Source: Stratiolaelaps scimitus (lineage: Eukaryota; Arthropoda; Arachnida; Mesostigmata; Laelapidae). Taken from it: a DNA stretch of 64,000 bases. The translations under genes were made by a program, and so were the position numbers. The notes below the pieces were generated by a model. That model was given only the letters and a program-made list of their open reading frames with translations. It was not told where the DNA came from and made no database searches. This document shows positions 12,715-25,840 of this stretch, in pieces. The stretch covers positions 5,443,501 through 5,507,500 of the forward strand of contig JABWDB010000011.1 of the NCBI GenBank assembly GCA_019614645.1. The letters are read 5' to 3'. Position 1 is the stretch's first letter. Every line of letters begins with the position of its first letter.

Positions 12715-14870
12715 TCGCTGATATGTAACCGTAGGTTAGAGATGGCAGCGACATGTGTAGGGGAACCATACGCCTGAAGGTCACGGTTAGCTCCAGGGGA
12801 GGAAGCGCTGCGTGGTCAACTACTCCGCCACGTAACACTGTCAAAACCTCTGTCGTCACCGTCAACTTCAGGTCGATAGTTGGTGTCGGCAACACCAATG
12901 TCATACGAACAGCATGAGGACACTCTCGGGTTGAACCACTCTGTTATTTGTGATTGCGTGCGACTACAAACTTCTCTACAAAGCGTTCTATTGACTGGTC
13001 TCAGCAAGACGCTCGCGGGGTCATTTCTTTATTTCTCGTCGCCGTGAAGGGAAACGCTCTTGCGGTAAGCCCACATAGGCATGGCCGACAATGCACAATA
13101 TCGTGCCTAGAGGATACAATATTGCAGATGCCACAGGGTTGGCCCACTAAACCTACCAGTACTATTTGTTCCCCACGAAAGATCGTGACCCCGGCAAGGT
13201 CGTCCAACCCCCGAGTTCCGTCCTCGACATTGGGCATCCTCTGGAAAACGGGGAGAGCCCTACAGCGGGACACTACCGCGGCCGGATCTGGCGAGGCCGT
13301 CGCGTCGCAGGCCTTCTATGGCAATATACCCTGTTATATAGCCGCCCCCCCCTCCGTACGGGGGTGTGGAAAGGACAACGGTGGCTGCTCGCGCGATCTG
13401 TATATATAATAGATAATAGCCGCGGCCGACCACGCCGGATGGCCTAGCACGGCTTCTGCGAGCGCCGGCAATACTCGTACGCGGGTCTGGTAACGGGCGA
13501 AATGCGCGACCAGCGGGTCTTCGCCAGCCGCTCACTACGGCCAGGTTTACGAGGCTGCGCGAAACGGCAGCAGCCGTGGGCGATCGAACATGGTGAAGGC
13601 CGCCGCCGCCGCCACCGCCACCAAATCGCGCGGCAGAGAGACAGAGAGAGTCAATGCGAGTGACCAAAGCCCGAGAAGAGTTTGAAGAGAGGGTCGAAGC
13701 GGACAGATAGAACAGTACCGGGAAAATAAGCGAACGAACGAGTCGTCGAGAGATATCGTTGGGGTACGCGGACCTAGTTTATGCCTCATCGCAGCAGAGG
13801 AGGCGTCGGCGACACCGGCCCAAGCAGGCTCATACGTAGTGTGTCTTTAATGGCCAAAGGGAACGAAGGTAGAGAGAAGGCAAAGGAGCCTGCTGGGGGG
13901 AAGCAGGCTGGGGCTTGGGGGAGATGGCCCCGGTGGGCGCCTCCCGATCCGACCCAGTCACTATGTCGTTAGCGCACTGCTTGCGACTACAGAAACACCG
14001 CCACCGGGGGGTTCATGGGGAGCCCATGACGTCGGTAGGGAGGGAGAGCGAACGAGGGAACGGGGGCCCCCGTGCGCCAGCCGATGACGACGCATTAATT
14101 TGATTGCGTCCTGGCGGCGGCGGCACCGGCAGCCGGTCGTCCTGGTTACCTGGTGCCGGATCATGCCTGCGTTATGATGTATCCGAACGGCGAATCTGCA
14201 GGCCGAAGCCGGACCCGTAGCTACATATACAATTGTTTGTAGCGTAGTATGTCCAGCAAGCTGAAGACGCCAGAACTTGCTTGGGTCATGTGGGGCGACG
14301 ACATGTATTATAGCTGTGTAGTGTTTCGTCAGACGAAATGCGATCAGGAAGTTCCGTCAGCATTGAATGGAACGAAATGATGATCAATCATTATGTATGA
14401 TGTGATACCATTTTGTTTGGCCGAGAAATAATCGCAAATGTAGATTTAGGATATTCTCATTTCGAAACTTCGTTGCTTGCGCTAGATTTGTATACCACCA
14501 CGGTGTAATCTGCGAAGTGATCTGAAATGTAGGCATGTTCGTGTAATCATCGAAGATTACTCTCACAAGCTGAGATTATGCATTTGCGGACAACACCATG
14601 CCTAGATGCAATGTAGTGGCGGACACGTGCTCGCCCGAATGCAACACGGTTTCACGGAAACCAGCTTCGGAAACCAGACCCTTGTTCGGACGAAAGTTTC
14701 GAATTATATAGCCCTCCTCTGTCCCCCCCCTCTCTCTCTTCCTTTCTGTCAATCTGAGCAACGAACTGGTAGACAAGCAGTTGTAGTCGTAGTTCGCTTG
14801 TATAACTAAGCGAGCGAGCGAGAAGCAGACGAGAGCGACCTAGAGACGGAGAGTCCCACCGCGTGGAGTC

Positions 14871-14903
14871 TATAAACCCTCTCCCTCATGCAGCGGTCTC
14901 ACT
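14871..14903 (+). promoter_or_regulatory. Weak candidate core promoter (TATA + initiator)
   Basis: TATAAA at 14871-14876 is followed by TCACT at 14899-14903. If the A at 14901 is +1, the TATA box starts at -30, the canonical arthropod spacing. No downstream promoter element (RGWYV) is present at +28 to +32, and no gene is recognisable immediately downstream. It could drive a non-coding exon or be a chance match in 64 kb. Confidence 0.18.
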
Positions 14904-17693
14904 AGATGGCTGAGCAGTGTAGACCTTGAGGGCTACCGTGACGGCCGCTAGGCAGTCGGTAAGGATGGCCACCTCACCGTTCAATATTATGGCGTCGCCG
15001 TCTCCTCGCCTGCCTCCGAAGTTCTTCTTCTTCTTCTTGTGCTTTCGCCGAGCGTTGCTTCACCCGGAGAATAGGCCAGGCCAGGCCCCGGCCCGGCCCT
15101 GGTCCTGGCTCGCAACGGGCTTAGCGTGCATCCGCCGTACCGGGACGACGACGGTGGTGGCGGCGGCTGAGGTAGTCGTGGCAGCAGCGGCAGCAGTAGT
15201 CGCAGCCTTGATGTGATCGGTTATCCGACCCTAAATCCCAGACCCGCTGTTGCCGCGCTGTACCGCGCTCGGCGTCCTCCTGCCCCGCGTCCACAGCAGA
15301 ACGAGTCGAGTCGACTCGAGTCTAGCCAGCCGCCAACAACCGTAAGCGGCACTGCGCTGCTAAAGTGCGGTTTCCCTTATTTGAATTTTATTACCCCACC
15401 AGCGACTAGCCGGACGCGCTCGGCACCAACTCCCCGTCCTCCGGAGCTCATTCCACTCTCAGGGTCCTATACAGGACAATCCTGTGCAGGACCTCGGCGG
15501 GTGCAGGACTTCTCGGTTGCCGTCGGCCTGCCTTCGATGGAGCGTTCGAACGACGAGCCGGGTCGTTCGAAGAAGAAAACGCCTCAATCGCACTTCCGTC
15601 GGCCGGTCCATCCCTCTCCCCTGGGCAAGCTGAAAATGAACTTCAGCTCTCAGCTCGACTGAGTCGACTCGACGGATTCAGTGGTAGTCGAGTAGGTGTC
15701 TCACCCCGTCACATCCCAACGTACACCTCGCTCGCTTCGTACGCTATGCATACGGCCTTCGTGTTTTTATGTTTTGAATGGGGCGCGTGCATGCGGCTAC
15801 GTGTTCAGATTTATAGATCTTCCTGGCTGGCGGTCGATGCGGGTACGAGATATAGAGAGAGAGAGAGAGAGAGTGGCGATATGTTTTTGCAATAGCGCTA
15901 ACATCGCAGAAACACATGTGATATAAATATACAAATATATATAAATATACATATATATATAAACAATTGAGAGAGGATGTTGAATATATGTTATATAATT
16001 GGAATAATAAAAATTCCTTTCGTCACCTTCCAGGTAAGCGCTGGGAGAGCGATGAACCGGTCATGGACGAAAATACTCGAACCTGAATGATCTCACCACG
16101 GGAACGAGAAAAGCAAGCTGTTTTCAACATCGTTAAGGCTCTCGTAGCCATTTAGTGGAAGGTAGACGTCCACATAAGCCCGCGTATACTAGTGCCTGGC
16201 TAAACGCTATACTAAGATTTCTCCTTTAGGTCACCAGCGAGAACGCTGGCGTATGGACACGAGGATGTCTCACACTTCGAGCGGCAGGTGCTTACTTACT
16301 TATTTGTCGGAGATTGGTTGATTCAGCGGCACAGTAATGGGTGCCGTCGTCGCCCGATGTCACCAAGGTGTCGCTGCCCTTGGCGCGCCGTTGTGTCAGC
16401 GATCGCGCGCGGGGGGGAAGAGAAGCCTGGTGAACAGGGAATCTTTGTCCCAGCTCGAATTCGAACGTGGGTATGCCTGAGCGACGAAGCCGAACTGGGC
16501 GCGCTCAACCGGAAACATCTTCGAGGCCACTTCGAACCGGCTCAACGAAGAGCTGGAAATAGGCGAAGCGGACGCGTCTCGCTTCTGCGCTCTCACTCCA
16601 TATCTTTCTCGAATCAATGAATTGATAGCCTTCGCTTGATGCCAATAGCCATCGTTCGGCTTCTGGGAGGGATGATTTCGAGTTGGCCGAACTGCATCGA
16701 GAGGAATGATTGGCAGCAGCTGCCATTATTATTCTGATCATTATTATTATCGGGGGAGGGGACGAAAAACAGCAAGCTTCAAACGGGGTGCGAGGCAACG
16801 TCAACTATGTCTATGTTTGACATGTTTCATTGCTATTCGCTTACGCTGCGTTGCGTTACGAACGTGTAAGGCCGTGGGTGTAAGGCTGGTTGCGTGCGGC
16901 GAGCATTTCATGTTGTTGTATGCTCCTGTGCGTGGGGGTCCCCGTAAACGCCGCGATCCGCTGTACCGCCTCCGCCATTCGGCCGAGTCTCTTTTGTGCT
17001 GCGCGTGCGTATGTTTGTCCCGCTGCTCGGGCTGAATCGGATTCAATGATTCGCTAACTCAGTTGACAAAACTACGAGACGACAACCATGAGCCACACTG
17101 ACACTGGTGGTTGCGTCGGCTCTCAGACTGTCTCATATTCTCGCTTCCCCGAGGAACGAACGGCGAGGGTGACCCATTGCGTTGTCCAGGCCGTCGACAG
17201 CTCAATAGCGATTTGCGCTCGTGATGCGCGGCGGGATTCCGGCGGCGGAAGATTCACGGCGACCACTACGATGCCGGCTGACTTCGAACGTCTTCTGCTT
17301 CTGTCGGCTTCCGATCGCCAACGAGAGATAGGGTACTCGTCGACAACTTCGACACCGAACCCCACTAGTCCCGCTGGCAGGAAGCGAAAAAGCTCGCTGA
17401 ACGTCTGTCGCTTCTGTCGGCTCCGGCTACGCCCGACCCCGGCCAGCTGAGGCGGAGCAAAACCAGCAAGGGGAGATGAGACGATGGCGAGGAAAGTAGA
17501 CAAAGGCGGAAAAGCCTTTTAAAGAGGAGAGAAGGCTGCTGCTCGGCGGAGCCCAGCACAATCCCAATCCAACGAACCGTCGTGGAGCTCAGTCATCCGT
17601 TCCGAATCGGCAGGCGAGGTCAGCGGTGGCTGCCAGCCCCTCGTCTTCTGCCTGCTGCTAAAGATCTGACGGAGGCTGCGCTGAAGCCTGATC

Positions 17694-17756
17694 CGCCCCC
17701 TGGATCGACCCCCCGCCCCTTCGCCCCCTGGATCGGCCCCTCCGCCCCCCCCCCCC
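17694..17756 (-). repeat. C-rich imperfect tandem repeat, G4-prone on minus strand
   Basis: The string CGCCCCCTGGATCG occurs at 17694-17707 and again at 17722-17735 (period 28). A run of twelve C follows at 17745-17756. The minus strand therefore carries many closely spaced runs of four or more G, a strong G-quadruplex candidate. Confidence 0.7.
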
Positions 17757-20746
17757 TCTTCTCCCGAGGGCCTTCGGGCCCGCGGTTCCTCTCGTGGCCG
17801 GGCGTTGGCAGTGTCCTCCCTTTTGAAATGACGTGAAGTGGTAGAGTTATCGCCAGTGGAGCGTGCCGTGCCGGATTGACCATTCTTCGTTGGGGGACCA
17901 CGGCGGAGTCAGAAAAAAGAACACACAGACTGACAGCGCGACTGACAGACACATGGTCGCACTCGGATCCGGATGTCCTCAGACAGGAAAGAGAAACAGG
18001 GGCTCACTTGGACGTCACGGCACGTCGGACAGTGAGATCCGAAGGAAGGTCGCGAGGGCCGCAGCAGCAGTAGTGGAGAGATACTTTCTGCCAGCAATTC
18101 ACCTCGGCAGAGGATGTACACTATACATATAGAAAACATGTACACATGAGAGTATATTTGAGTATGACGGAGATCGAGGCGGCAGGCGACGGGACGGTGG
18201 CCATTATCGTGCGTCCCACCAGCAGCATTCTGTTCACACTGCTACCTCGAAGTGGAGTAGCTAGCTAGCAAAGAAAGCGGTCCTGTCCCGTACGGACCAC
18301 TAAGGAGGACCGCAGCATAGACCGCGTGTGCAGCGCAAGTGGCCTGCTGCTGCTGCGGCTGCAGCCGTCGTCTACAAACCGTAGCGGCAACAACTTCCGT
18401 TGGCCGGAAGTGGCGAATAATTGCCATAAACGAGCAGCAAAAGTTTTCCCATGGACCCCTCCCCCGGGTCCAACACCGAAGCCCCAGTCCAACTGGCACT
18501 CCTTTGCGGGCGGGGGCAGGCGGCCGGGCAGCGCGTTTGGCCTTTCCGGCCTCGAGAGCCTGTTGTAGTCCTGTGTGGGGTAGCCTTCGTCTGGTGCTGT
18601 GTCCCAAGCCCGTGCTGATGTAGTGGCGTGGCCGCACTGCCGTGTGGAGGAACCACTCGGCAGCCTCTCATCGAGAATACTTTTGGCCGTTGTTTGCTCT
18701 CTGAGCACGTTGAACGAAGGGAGCGAGTTCAGCTAGCTGGCGGGAGAGGTCTGGCTCAAAGGCAGGGTGTGCCTCAGCATGTGTGCTTGTCTTTGTAGCA
18801 CTCCGTCAGTAGCCAGCTGCGTAACTTATGCAGACGACGCCCTGCCGGCTGTTCGGGTCACCACCGCATGCGACCCCGCAACCGTCCAGGCCCCCTCCGA
18901 CCGTTGAGTCCTGTCCAAGGCTGCGGCGAGCGCTGTGCACTGTGAGTGCAATGTGCGAATGAGCCGAGCGAGCGGGAGGCCACGTATACTGTCGTCGGAC
19001 GAGACAAAGTGCCCTGCATCGTGGACCTTTATTGATTGCGCATTATGCCGCCACTCGGCTGCATTGCTGCTTGCGCCCGGATGGCTGCGTAACTGCAGCC
19101 ACCATAGGTCCTGTCCCACTTTCGTTGGGCGCATGCAAGCGAGCACGTCAGAGCCGCGGCAGCAGCCGCAGTATCAGCAACGTTAGTTTGGTTCGCTCCC
19201 GGGCTCGACTTCGTTCGGAGCACGTTCCTCCGTCCGGTGGGTTCGTCGCTTCCTGATCTTCGAGGCCATCACTCTCCCCCGGGGGTTTCGGAGCAGGCAC
19301 CCGCTCGCCGCCTTCTCCCAACAAGCTCCCGTCCGTCGCCGAATTGCGGCTCCAGATTCGGCTTGCATAGAGACGTTGCTGTGGCTCTCTGCTTGTGTTG
19401 ATTCTCAGCCGGTAACTCGCGTGATCATCGCTGGCCCGATGCGCGAGCTATCCAGGACCGCGCTCACGGAATGTATAGTCGGCCACCTCTCGACCAGGCC
19501 CCACCTCACCCTAGCTCTGACCCTATTTCTCACAGGCCCAAAGGGTGCTCTGACATATAGCTATGACGCGTAACAACCCTGCCCTGGATAACCTGAGAGA
19601 TAGGCCTGACTGCGACAGGCCTGTCGTGCGGCCTAGGCTTGGAAACCACGTTTACCCAGGGATGCAAAGACGGCCAGGGAGAGACAGGCCAACGCATCAG
19701 GAACGAACAGCTTGTGTGTGTTCTAGATGGAGAGAGGGAGAGAGAGGAAGGGAGACGAGAGAGATCGTGCAAATTGGCAGAAATTGAAGAAAAAAGCCCA
19801 ATCTCCTCCAACGGTGAGACGTTCGTTGAGCGCCGTCGGACGAATGCGGTCACAGCAGCGTTCGCTGGTCGGTGAGCAACGAAGCATCGCCAACGCCAGT
19901 GTAATAGCCTAAGCAGCAACAGCGCTCGCCGTCGCCATGCTTGCTAATATAATAACTCGCGTGCGCCGTGGCGCTCACAACTTCGACAGCAACAGCCGAT
20001 GTGAGGACATGCACAGAACGACACGGCGTAGACGCCCATCTGCAGGAAAAAACATGCGGACGAGAGAAACAGCGGAACAACAGACGAACGCCCCTAAAGC
20101 AGGACAGGAGGCCACTCAGGGGACCTCTTAATGAAGGGCCCGAAGAGAAAGATTAGCCTGTCATCCCGTTATTGGCGTCCGGGCCTACGTCCTGCAGCCG
20201 AGCAACATAGGCCCCCTCCACCGCCACGGATGCTCCTCCTGAATCATTTGCGTTTGAATGGACATGCCGTGTGTTTGAGTGCGCGCATGTGGCTGTGTGT
20301 GGCTGTCGTGTTTGCATCGAAGCCGCTGCTACGGTTACGTTAATGTGTTTTGAATTTTTCTCGGTCGCACATGCTACGAAGGACCATCAGCGGCTTTCTG
20401 TGAATGCCGCTGCGCGCCTGTGTATGTATGTGTGTCTCGACGTGTGCGTGAGCCTATTCAAGGAAACGAAGTCCTTAAATCGTCGCCGTCGTCGCCCTTA
20501 CCGCCACCTCCCCGTAGATTTTTCCTGCCGTTGTCGTCAATGAGGACGAAGGTCTTCATCGAGCGTCGTCGGCTCATCAGCTCGTTCTGTCACCGGTCTT
20601 TCTCAGGTTTCTCGATAATCGCCGCTCGGAGTTCAGCAACCTGCCGCAATTGCCGGCCAAGAAAGGCCTCCATTGTTCTCCTTCTATCCGTCTCACGCCG
20701 TAGGCTGTTTCCGTGGTCTTCTGTGCCTTGCTTTCATTCGAGGCGA

Positions 20747-20773
20747 ATATATATATATATATATATATATATA
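20747..20773. repeat. (AT)n microsatellite
   Basis: A 27-base alternating AT tract. It lies inside a 247-codon open frame (20420-21163) whose isoleucine/tyrosine run and later serine/leucine run are simply translated microsatellites. Confidence 0.95.
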
Positions 20774-20998
20774 GGTGAGAGGAGGTGCTCGACGATTCTT
20801 AGATCTTCCCCTCATTCTCGACGTCTTCCTCGTCTCGATACGAGGCCGCTGTTCAGGATGAGGGTTCAACGGAAGGCAACGGACGATTTTCACTCTAGGA
20901 ACCTGAGAGGGAACGCTCATGGCATCTCCCCCGGGCAAAGTGAGCTCAACGAGTTCAAGCGAAGCTCCGAACGAGATAGATTGTTGTACACGTACCCA

Positions 20999-21000
<2 letters not shown>

Positions 21001-21033
<33 letters not shown>
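21001..21033. repeat. (TC)n microsatellite
   Basis: A pure alternating TC tract of 33 bases. Confidence 0.95.
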
Positions 21034-21037
<4 letters not shown>

Positions 21038-24000
21038 TTCACTCATTTTCTCCGGTTATTATTATGGGGTCTTCCGTCGAAACGCAAAACGCAATCGGGC
21101 ATTGTGAGTTCGTTTTCGGTGACAAGTATACCACTTAGTGATAGTAACAATAACAGTGTGTAACTGTTCTTCCTGTTGCTGTTATTATTATAATAATCAT
21201 GATGACGATTCGAATGGATCTTTTTCTTTAGTTCAGAAAAGGTCACTGCAGTGGCCACCTTAGCTCGTCACACTTCAAACGATGCTGGTGGTAGATCTGG
21301 CGGATTGTTCAATATCGACGAGAAATGGAAAGGCCGTCTCGCGCAGTGCAGAGCAGTGTCGGCCCCCTCGAAACGGTGCCTTGGTCTTGGTCTTCGCTGA
21401 GTCCATATCAGCAGCGATGCGCTCATTCAATATATGAGGCTACAATGAGGTGGCGAATGCAGACGGTGGTGGTAATTGTACCGTCGAAAACGCATCGCTA
21501 ACTGCCACAGGCTTATTTCAACGAAATGCTTTATATTACCAAGGTCCCTTCACCCACCGGCGGGATCGGTGCCTTTGACAGCGCCGCCTGCCTTTGTGGC
21601 CATGGGTGTAGACATGCTAGTGGGTGCGATGGCACTGCTTCAAGGGTGCGCGTAAGCGATACTGCGGACGGGCGTGTTGTACCTCGTATTCACAATGTGC
21701 GGGCCTACCCGAAGGTTTACCCGCTGCAGAAGCCGCTAAAGCCGCGGTGACGTGCTTGCTTCGTTTAGTGGACGTCGGCGAGCTTATTGGACTTATCTGG
21801 GTTAGCCTTCGGAAACCTCTCACATATGAGCCGTGCCACCGTGATGGGGCTCCGGCCGAGACTCTGGGTGATGCAGCGGCCAAGCAGCTGCTCAAATTAA
21901 TTGATAAACAACCCGATCTCTATGGGAGTGTCCAACTGCAGGGCGTGTGAAGATCACCGGTCTCTTATTAGCAAACTGCCAGTCGGCCGGACAAGGCAGC
22001 TTGATAGGCAAGTGGTTACAGCAGAGTAACAGAGTTGACTTGCTTGCACTGGTATAAATAGTTAATTACAGCTGCCGACTAAGCAGACGCGCCGCGATTC
22101 AATATCTTCCGGGGCTGACTGAAACGTACTGTGTACGTACCATAGTAAAATAGGGAAGAGATAGCACCACGCCATCATCTTTTTGGGGGGGTTTTTCCCC
22201 TGTGGGTTATCGGGCTCCAGCTATTTGTCGGTATCGTCCTTTTGGCCTTATGACGGGACGGTTTACACGTCATCATAATGAACACTCGATATTTTTGTGC
22301 CCTTTTCATCAGGGTACCGCATCCTCCTGAGCATATCCTGCTGAAAGGATTCCTTGCGATGCTCTGGGACGACAATGCCAATAGTAACCTTGGGACACAG
22401 CTTGGATAAACTGAGTTATCCAGGTTTAATATCGCAGGCGTAACTCCTGCCATTGGCCTATGGGAGGTGTGTGGCTTTTTCCTCACTGACTGATGGAAGC
22501 AGGACTGTGAGCCAGCTACCAAGGGAAAAAAAACGGTAGAAAGCAACTCGCCGCGTATTGTCGACAATGTGCGTCCTTCCCACGTCCCCACGTTAGAGGA
22601 AACATTCGAATTATTACTGTGTGGTGAAACCGAGGGCGTGCTTGGCCTCACGCGCCTGTGAGGACCCTGGCACCGAGCGAACTTCCTGGAGGCCCGCCCC
22701 GTCCTCCGGCGTGCCCATTTCGAGTTTGAATTCAAGCCGACCGACGCTCCTGTGTCCTCTTCAATGGTCCCCTTCACCAGGAAGCAGCATGAACGCCGCG
22801 AAGACGAGCTCTACTTGAAACGCGAAACGTCGCCTCTTCACGATAGACAGGTTCCAGGGGTCCGCTACTCTCACACGAGCAAAAGGAGTGCGAGAGAGAG
22901 AAAAACGCCTGCGCCCCACGAGTGGATGGCGGTCCTACTTATTGTGCTGTAGTGAGATGAGTGGTCTCTCTCCCGACCCACCTTCGACTGAGTCGGGCGA
23001 TAGCATTCCTCCGAGTGACAGCGACGCTCACTCGACTCGCAACGACCTCGGACCCTCGACCCAATGTCGGCGGTGCCTTCGGCGACGGCGTGCGACTCGC
23101 CTCGCTGCATGTGCCCGATTGCTTCACTCGTGCCCCCCCTGAGGCGGCAGCGGGAGTGCCATTTCCATCCCCTCTCCGGGGAACTCTGGGGCTTCTTCCG
23201 AAAAAAAGAACCCGCCTCTCCGTCGGACCACCAAGTTCTACCTCATCATGACGCAGCCGCAATCGTCTCGCTGCTCGGAAAGCGATGCGGTCACAAGCGG
23301 AGGGCATCCACTTAAACAAAGTCTCCCGCAGGGATAGTCAGACAGATAACTCTGAGGCTGTCAACCGACATGGAGCCGCAGTGTATCATGGACCTTGGGA
23401 ACAATTTCGTCCGTCTCATAGATGAAAGCGAGCATGGCGTAAGAAAAAGGCGTCCGATTCTGGAGCGACAGCGGCAAGGACAGCGACAGAGCACGTGTCC
23501 CATTTTTTCACTGGATGCTGAAGCAAAGTCCTCCCCGATCGCCTCCCCCTATATATATATCTATACTGTACTGTGGGCGCTCTAGACAGCCTCAGAGCTG
23601 AAAGGCTACTGACTGCGGTTATCCTGTTGGATGCCCTTCTCTGTGTTGCTCGCATGTGTCCCCCGTATCTGGGATGGGTGGCTTCGCCAGCTTTCTATGG
23701 CGACAACGGCCTGCCGCGCCGATGTTTTGTGGGGCCGCTTGTTCGCTCCAGCCGGCTTGGGCCTGCATTGGGCTAGGGGTTGGGGTCAACCAAGCAGGAC
23801 GTGTAGATCCCGAGGAGGGAGACGGGTGGACACGGGCCTCGGGAGGCGAACGGCCAACCGGGATCAGGCCTCCACACCAGCGGGCACACATCTATCTTGG
23901 AGACGCCTCATCGGCAACTCAGCACATCGTTGCAGAAGCGGCTCCACTTGCTGCACAGAGGATCGGCCGCTATCCCACTCCCGATTCCCGTTTGCTCGCT

Positions 24001-25460
24001 TCCTCAGTGCTGCCACGGCAGCAGCTACCGCTCTGCACCTCGGCTCACTCACACGAACCACGTAGCCAAACCTCCCAACAGCGAGGGTCCCGTAGCCCCC
24101 AAACGCACAGGCACACCCGTACATCGTCCATACTTCTAGCACCGGCAATCCGGCAATGCTGGCAGGCCCCGCCAATCACATTCGTTGTCTCGTTCGCGCT
24201 GCTGGAGGAAAAGGCTCGATGGGGCTGCTGAGTCCCGCCGGCCTCCGTCCAAGGACCCGGCGTAGCCGGCTATAGTGGAATCGCTAGCTGCCGGCTCGCT
24301 GTTAGGGGAGAAAAATGAGTTTTGTTGGCAAAAAGCCACATTTCGCGGCTGGAGGGGAAACGGAGTTGGTGTTGGTCCTTCCTTGCTAGATTCGGATGCC
24401 CGGGAAGGATTGGGATGCGAAAGGCAGAGCAGACAGCTTTAAGCTGCGTTCTTTTCCACTCTGCGCGTTACAGCGTCCCAGCCGCCCTCCCTCATTGTAC
24501 CCACCCACGATTCTGCTGTAGACGGGGGGATATCTGAGTGAGCGTGGTTGGCCGGCCGCGTTGGGCCCTCAGGTCCCACGGCTGCTGATCGCTGCTAGGC
24601 TGCGAGGCGGCCCCGTCGGGAGGCGGGCGGGCGGGCACGACAACACCAGCTCTCGCCCTGGACATCTTATCTACCGTCCCCTCCGTCCCCAGACAAACCC
24701 CTTATCTGCTCTCCGATATGGATGACCGAGCGTGGCGGTCACCACCGCAGCGCCTCTCTATCCGAGGTGATCACTGAGAAGCCGGAACGACAATCGCACG
24801 CCAAAAAGGCAAAAGAAGAAGCGAACGCAAGCGGCGGGAACCGATCGACAAAGTGACGCTCAAGAAACAAACAAACGAGTGACCTCTGTCTGACTGGGCG
24901 CTATTTATGAGGGCCGCTGTGGCGGCCGGATCTCCAGTACGAATGTCCATCGACCGCCCCCCAGTGGACAGATACTCAATAACGCGATGTTATTACTACT
25001 ACGATTGCTTTTGTTGCTGCGATTGTTGATGTGACCCTTTGTCAGAAGTGAGTCGAGCATTGAGCCTAGACGGGAGAGTGAGTCGTCAGAGGAAAGACGA
25101 CGACGTGGCACAAAACGGAAAATCATGACGTGCCCTCGTTAATTTCGCCCTTGTGTGACCATTTCGTGCCTTTGCCCGAACTCGCGAAACGCGTCTGCCA
25201 ACGTCGGCCACGAATTCGCCCACACCCGCCCTCCGCACCTTCCGCCAACCGCCCTTCTCCAGCTATATCGCTCCCTTTCAATCGATTCAGTGTGTGCGTC
25301 GAAACTTCTAGCTCGTTCGTCCAGGACTTACATGTCATAGATTTCGGCACCAAAGAAATCGCGAAATTGCACGTTGTTCCCACCAATTGTAGCACCCCTC
25401 TCCCAAGTTCGCCGCGTCACAAGACATCTCCTCACCGCTCCTGGCCGTACTGGGAGTTAC

Positions 25461-25495
25461 GTGCAGCTGCATCCATAGCTGCACGCCGTGCAGCT
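25461..25495. repeat. Direct-inverted-direct octamer cluster
   Basis: GTGCAGCT (25461-25468), its reverse complement AGCTGCAC (25477-25484) and GTGCAGCT again (25488-25495). The central copy can pair with either flank, so two mutually exclusive 8-bp hairpins are possible. Confidence 0.7.
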
Positions 25496-25782
25496 GAGCT
25501 GGCCGGACGGCCACCTGCCGAGGAGGAAATTACGAGTTTCCAGCAGGCGCATTCAGCAGGTTGCAGCAGGCCGCAACAAAATACTCGGGCGGAGCGAGCG
25601 CCTCGCCCCGTGGCCTCATTTACACTGCACGAGAGAGTTTTGGGGCGCTAGAACAGGGCTAGACGAACAGCGTCAAATTTGCTATGCTAACAATTAATCA
25701 GGTGCTCTATTCGACTACGATCGTTTTTGACGAAACGATACTGGCGGGCTTGCCAGATAATCTCTTGGTATACGACGGGTCA

Positions 25783-25840
25783 CTCTCGAGAACAGGACAG
25801 CAACGTTCTAAGCACGTACACAACTATACCCAGCTGGCCC
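25783..25840 (-). repeat. Possible SINE (tRNA-like) remnant
   Basis: On the minus strand an A-box-like GGCCAGCTGGGTATAGT (from 25839 downwards) is followed 46 bases later by a degenerate B-box, GTTCTCGAGAG (25793 to 25783). The intervening sequence and flank resemble the element at 26749-26800 in opposite orientation; conceptual translation of both gives a Gln-Asp-Ser-Asn-X-Leu string. It is probably an old copy of a tRNA-derived SINE family. The evidence is motif-level only. Confidence 0.3.

Larger units (their letters stand above)
12712..20746. other. Non-coding stretch, no supportable gene
   Basis: Open frames of up to about 150 codons occur on both strands but overlap one another and show only low-complexity Arg/Pro/Ser/Ala composition, as expected of GC-rich non-coding DNA. 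Simple repeats include (AG)n at 15854-15873 and the C-rich imperfect tandem at 17694-17756. A TATA/initiator-spaced motif pair lies at 14871-14903. Short AT-rich islands lie around 15920-16010. Confidence 0.55.

Noticed and set aside
16430..16480. AGCTCGAATTCG as a possible B-box
   Set aside because: Only about 8 of 11 positions match and no A-box lies at tRNA spacing.
20420..21163. 247-codon + frame
   Set aside because: It runs through an (AT)n and a (TC)n microsatellite, which supply its Ile/Tyr and Ser/Leu runs. No domain.
22175..22777. 200-codon minus-strand frame
   Set aside because: I looked for transposase or zinc-finger motifs because of scattered Cys and basic residues, but found no spacing that fits.
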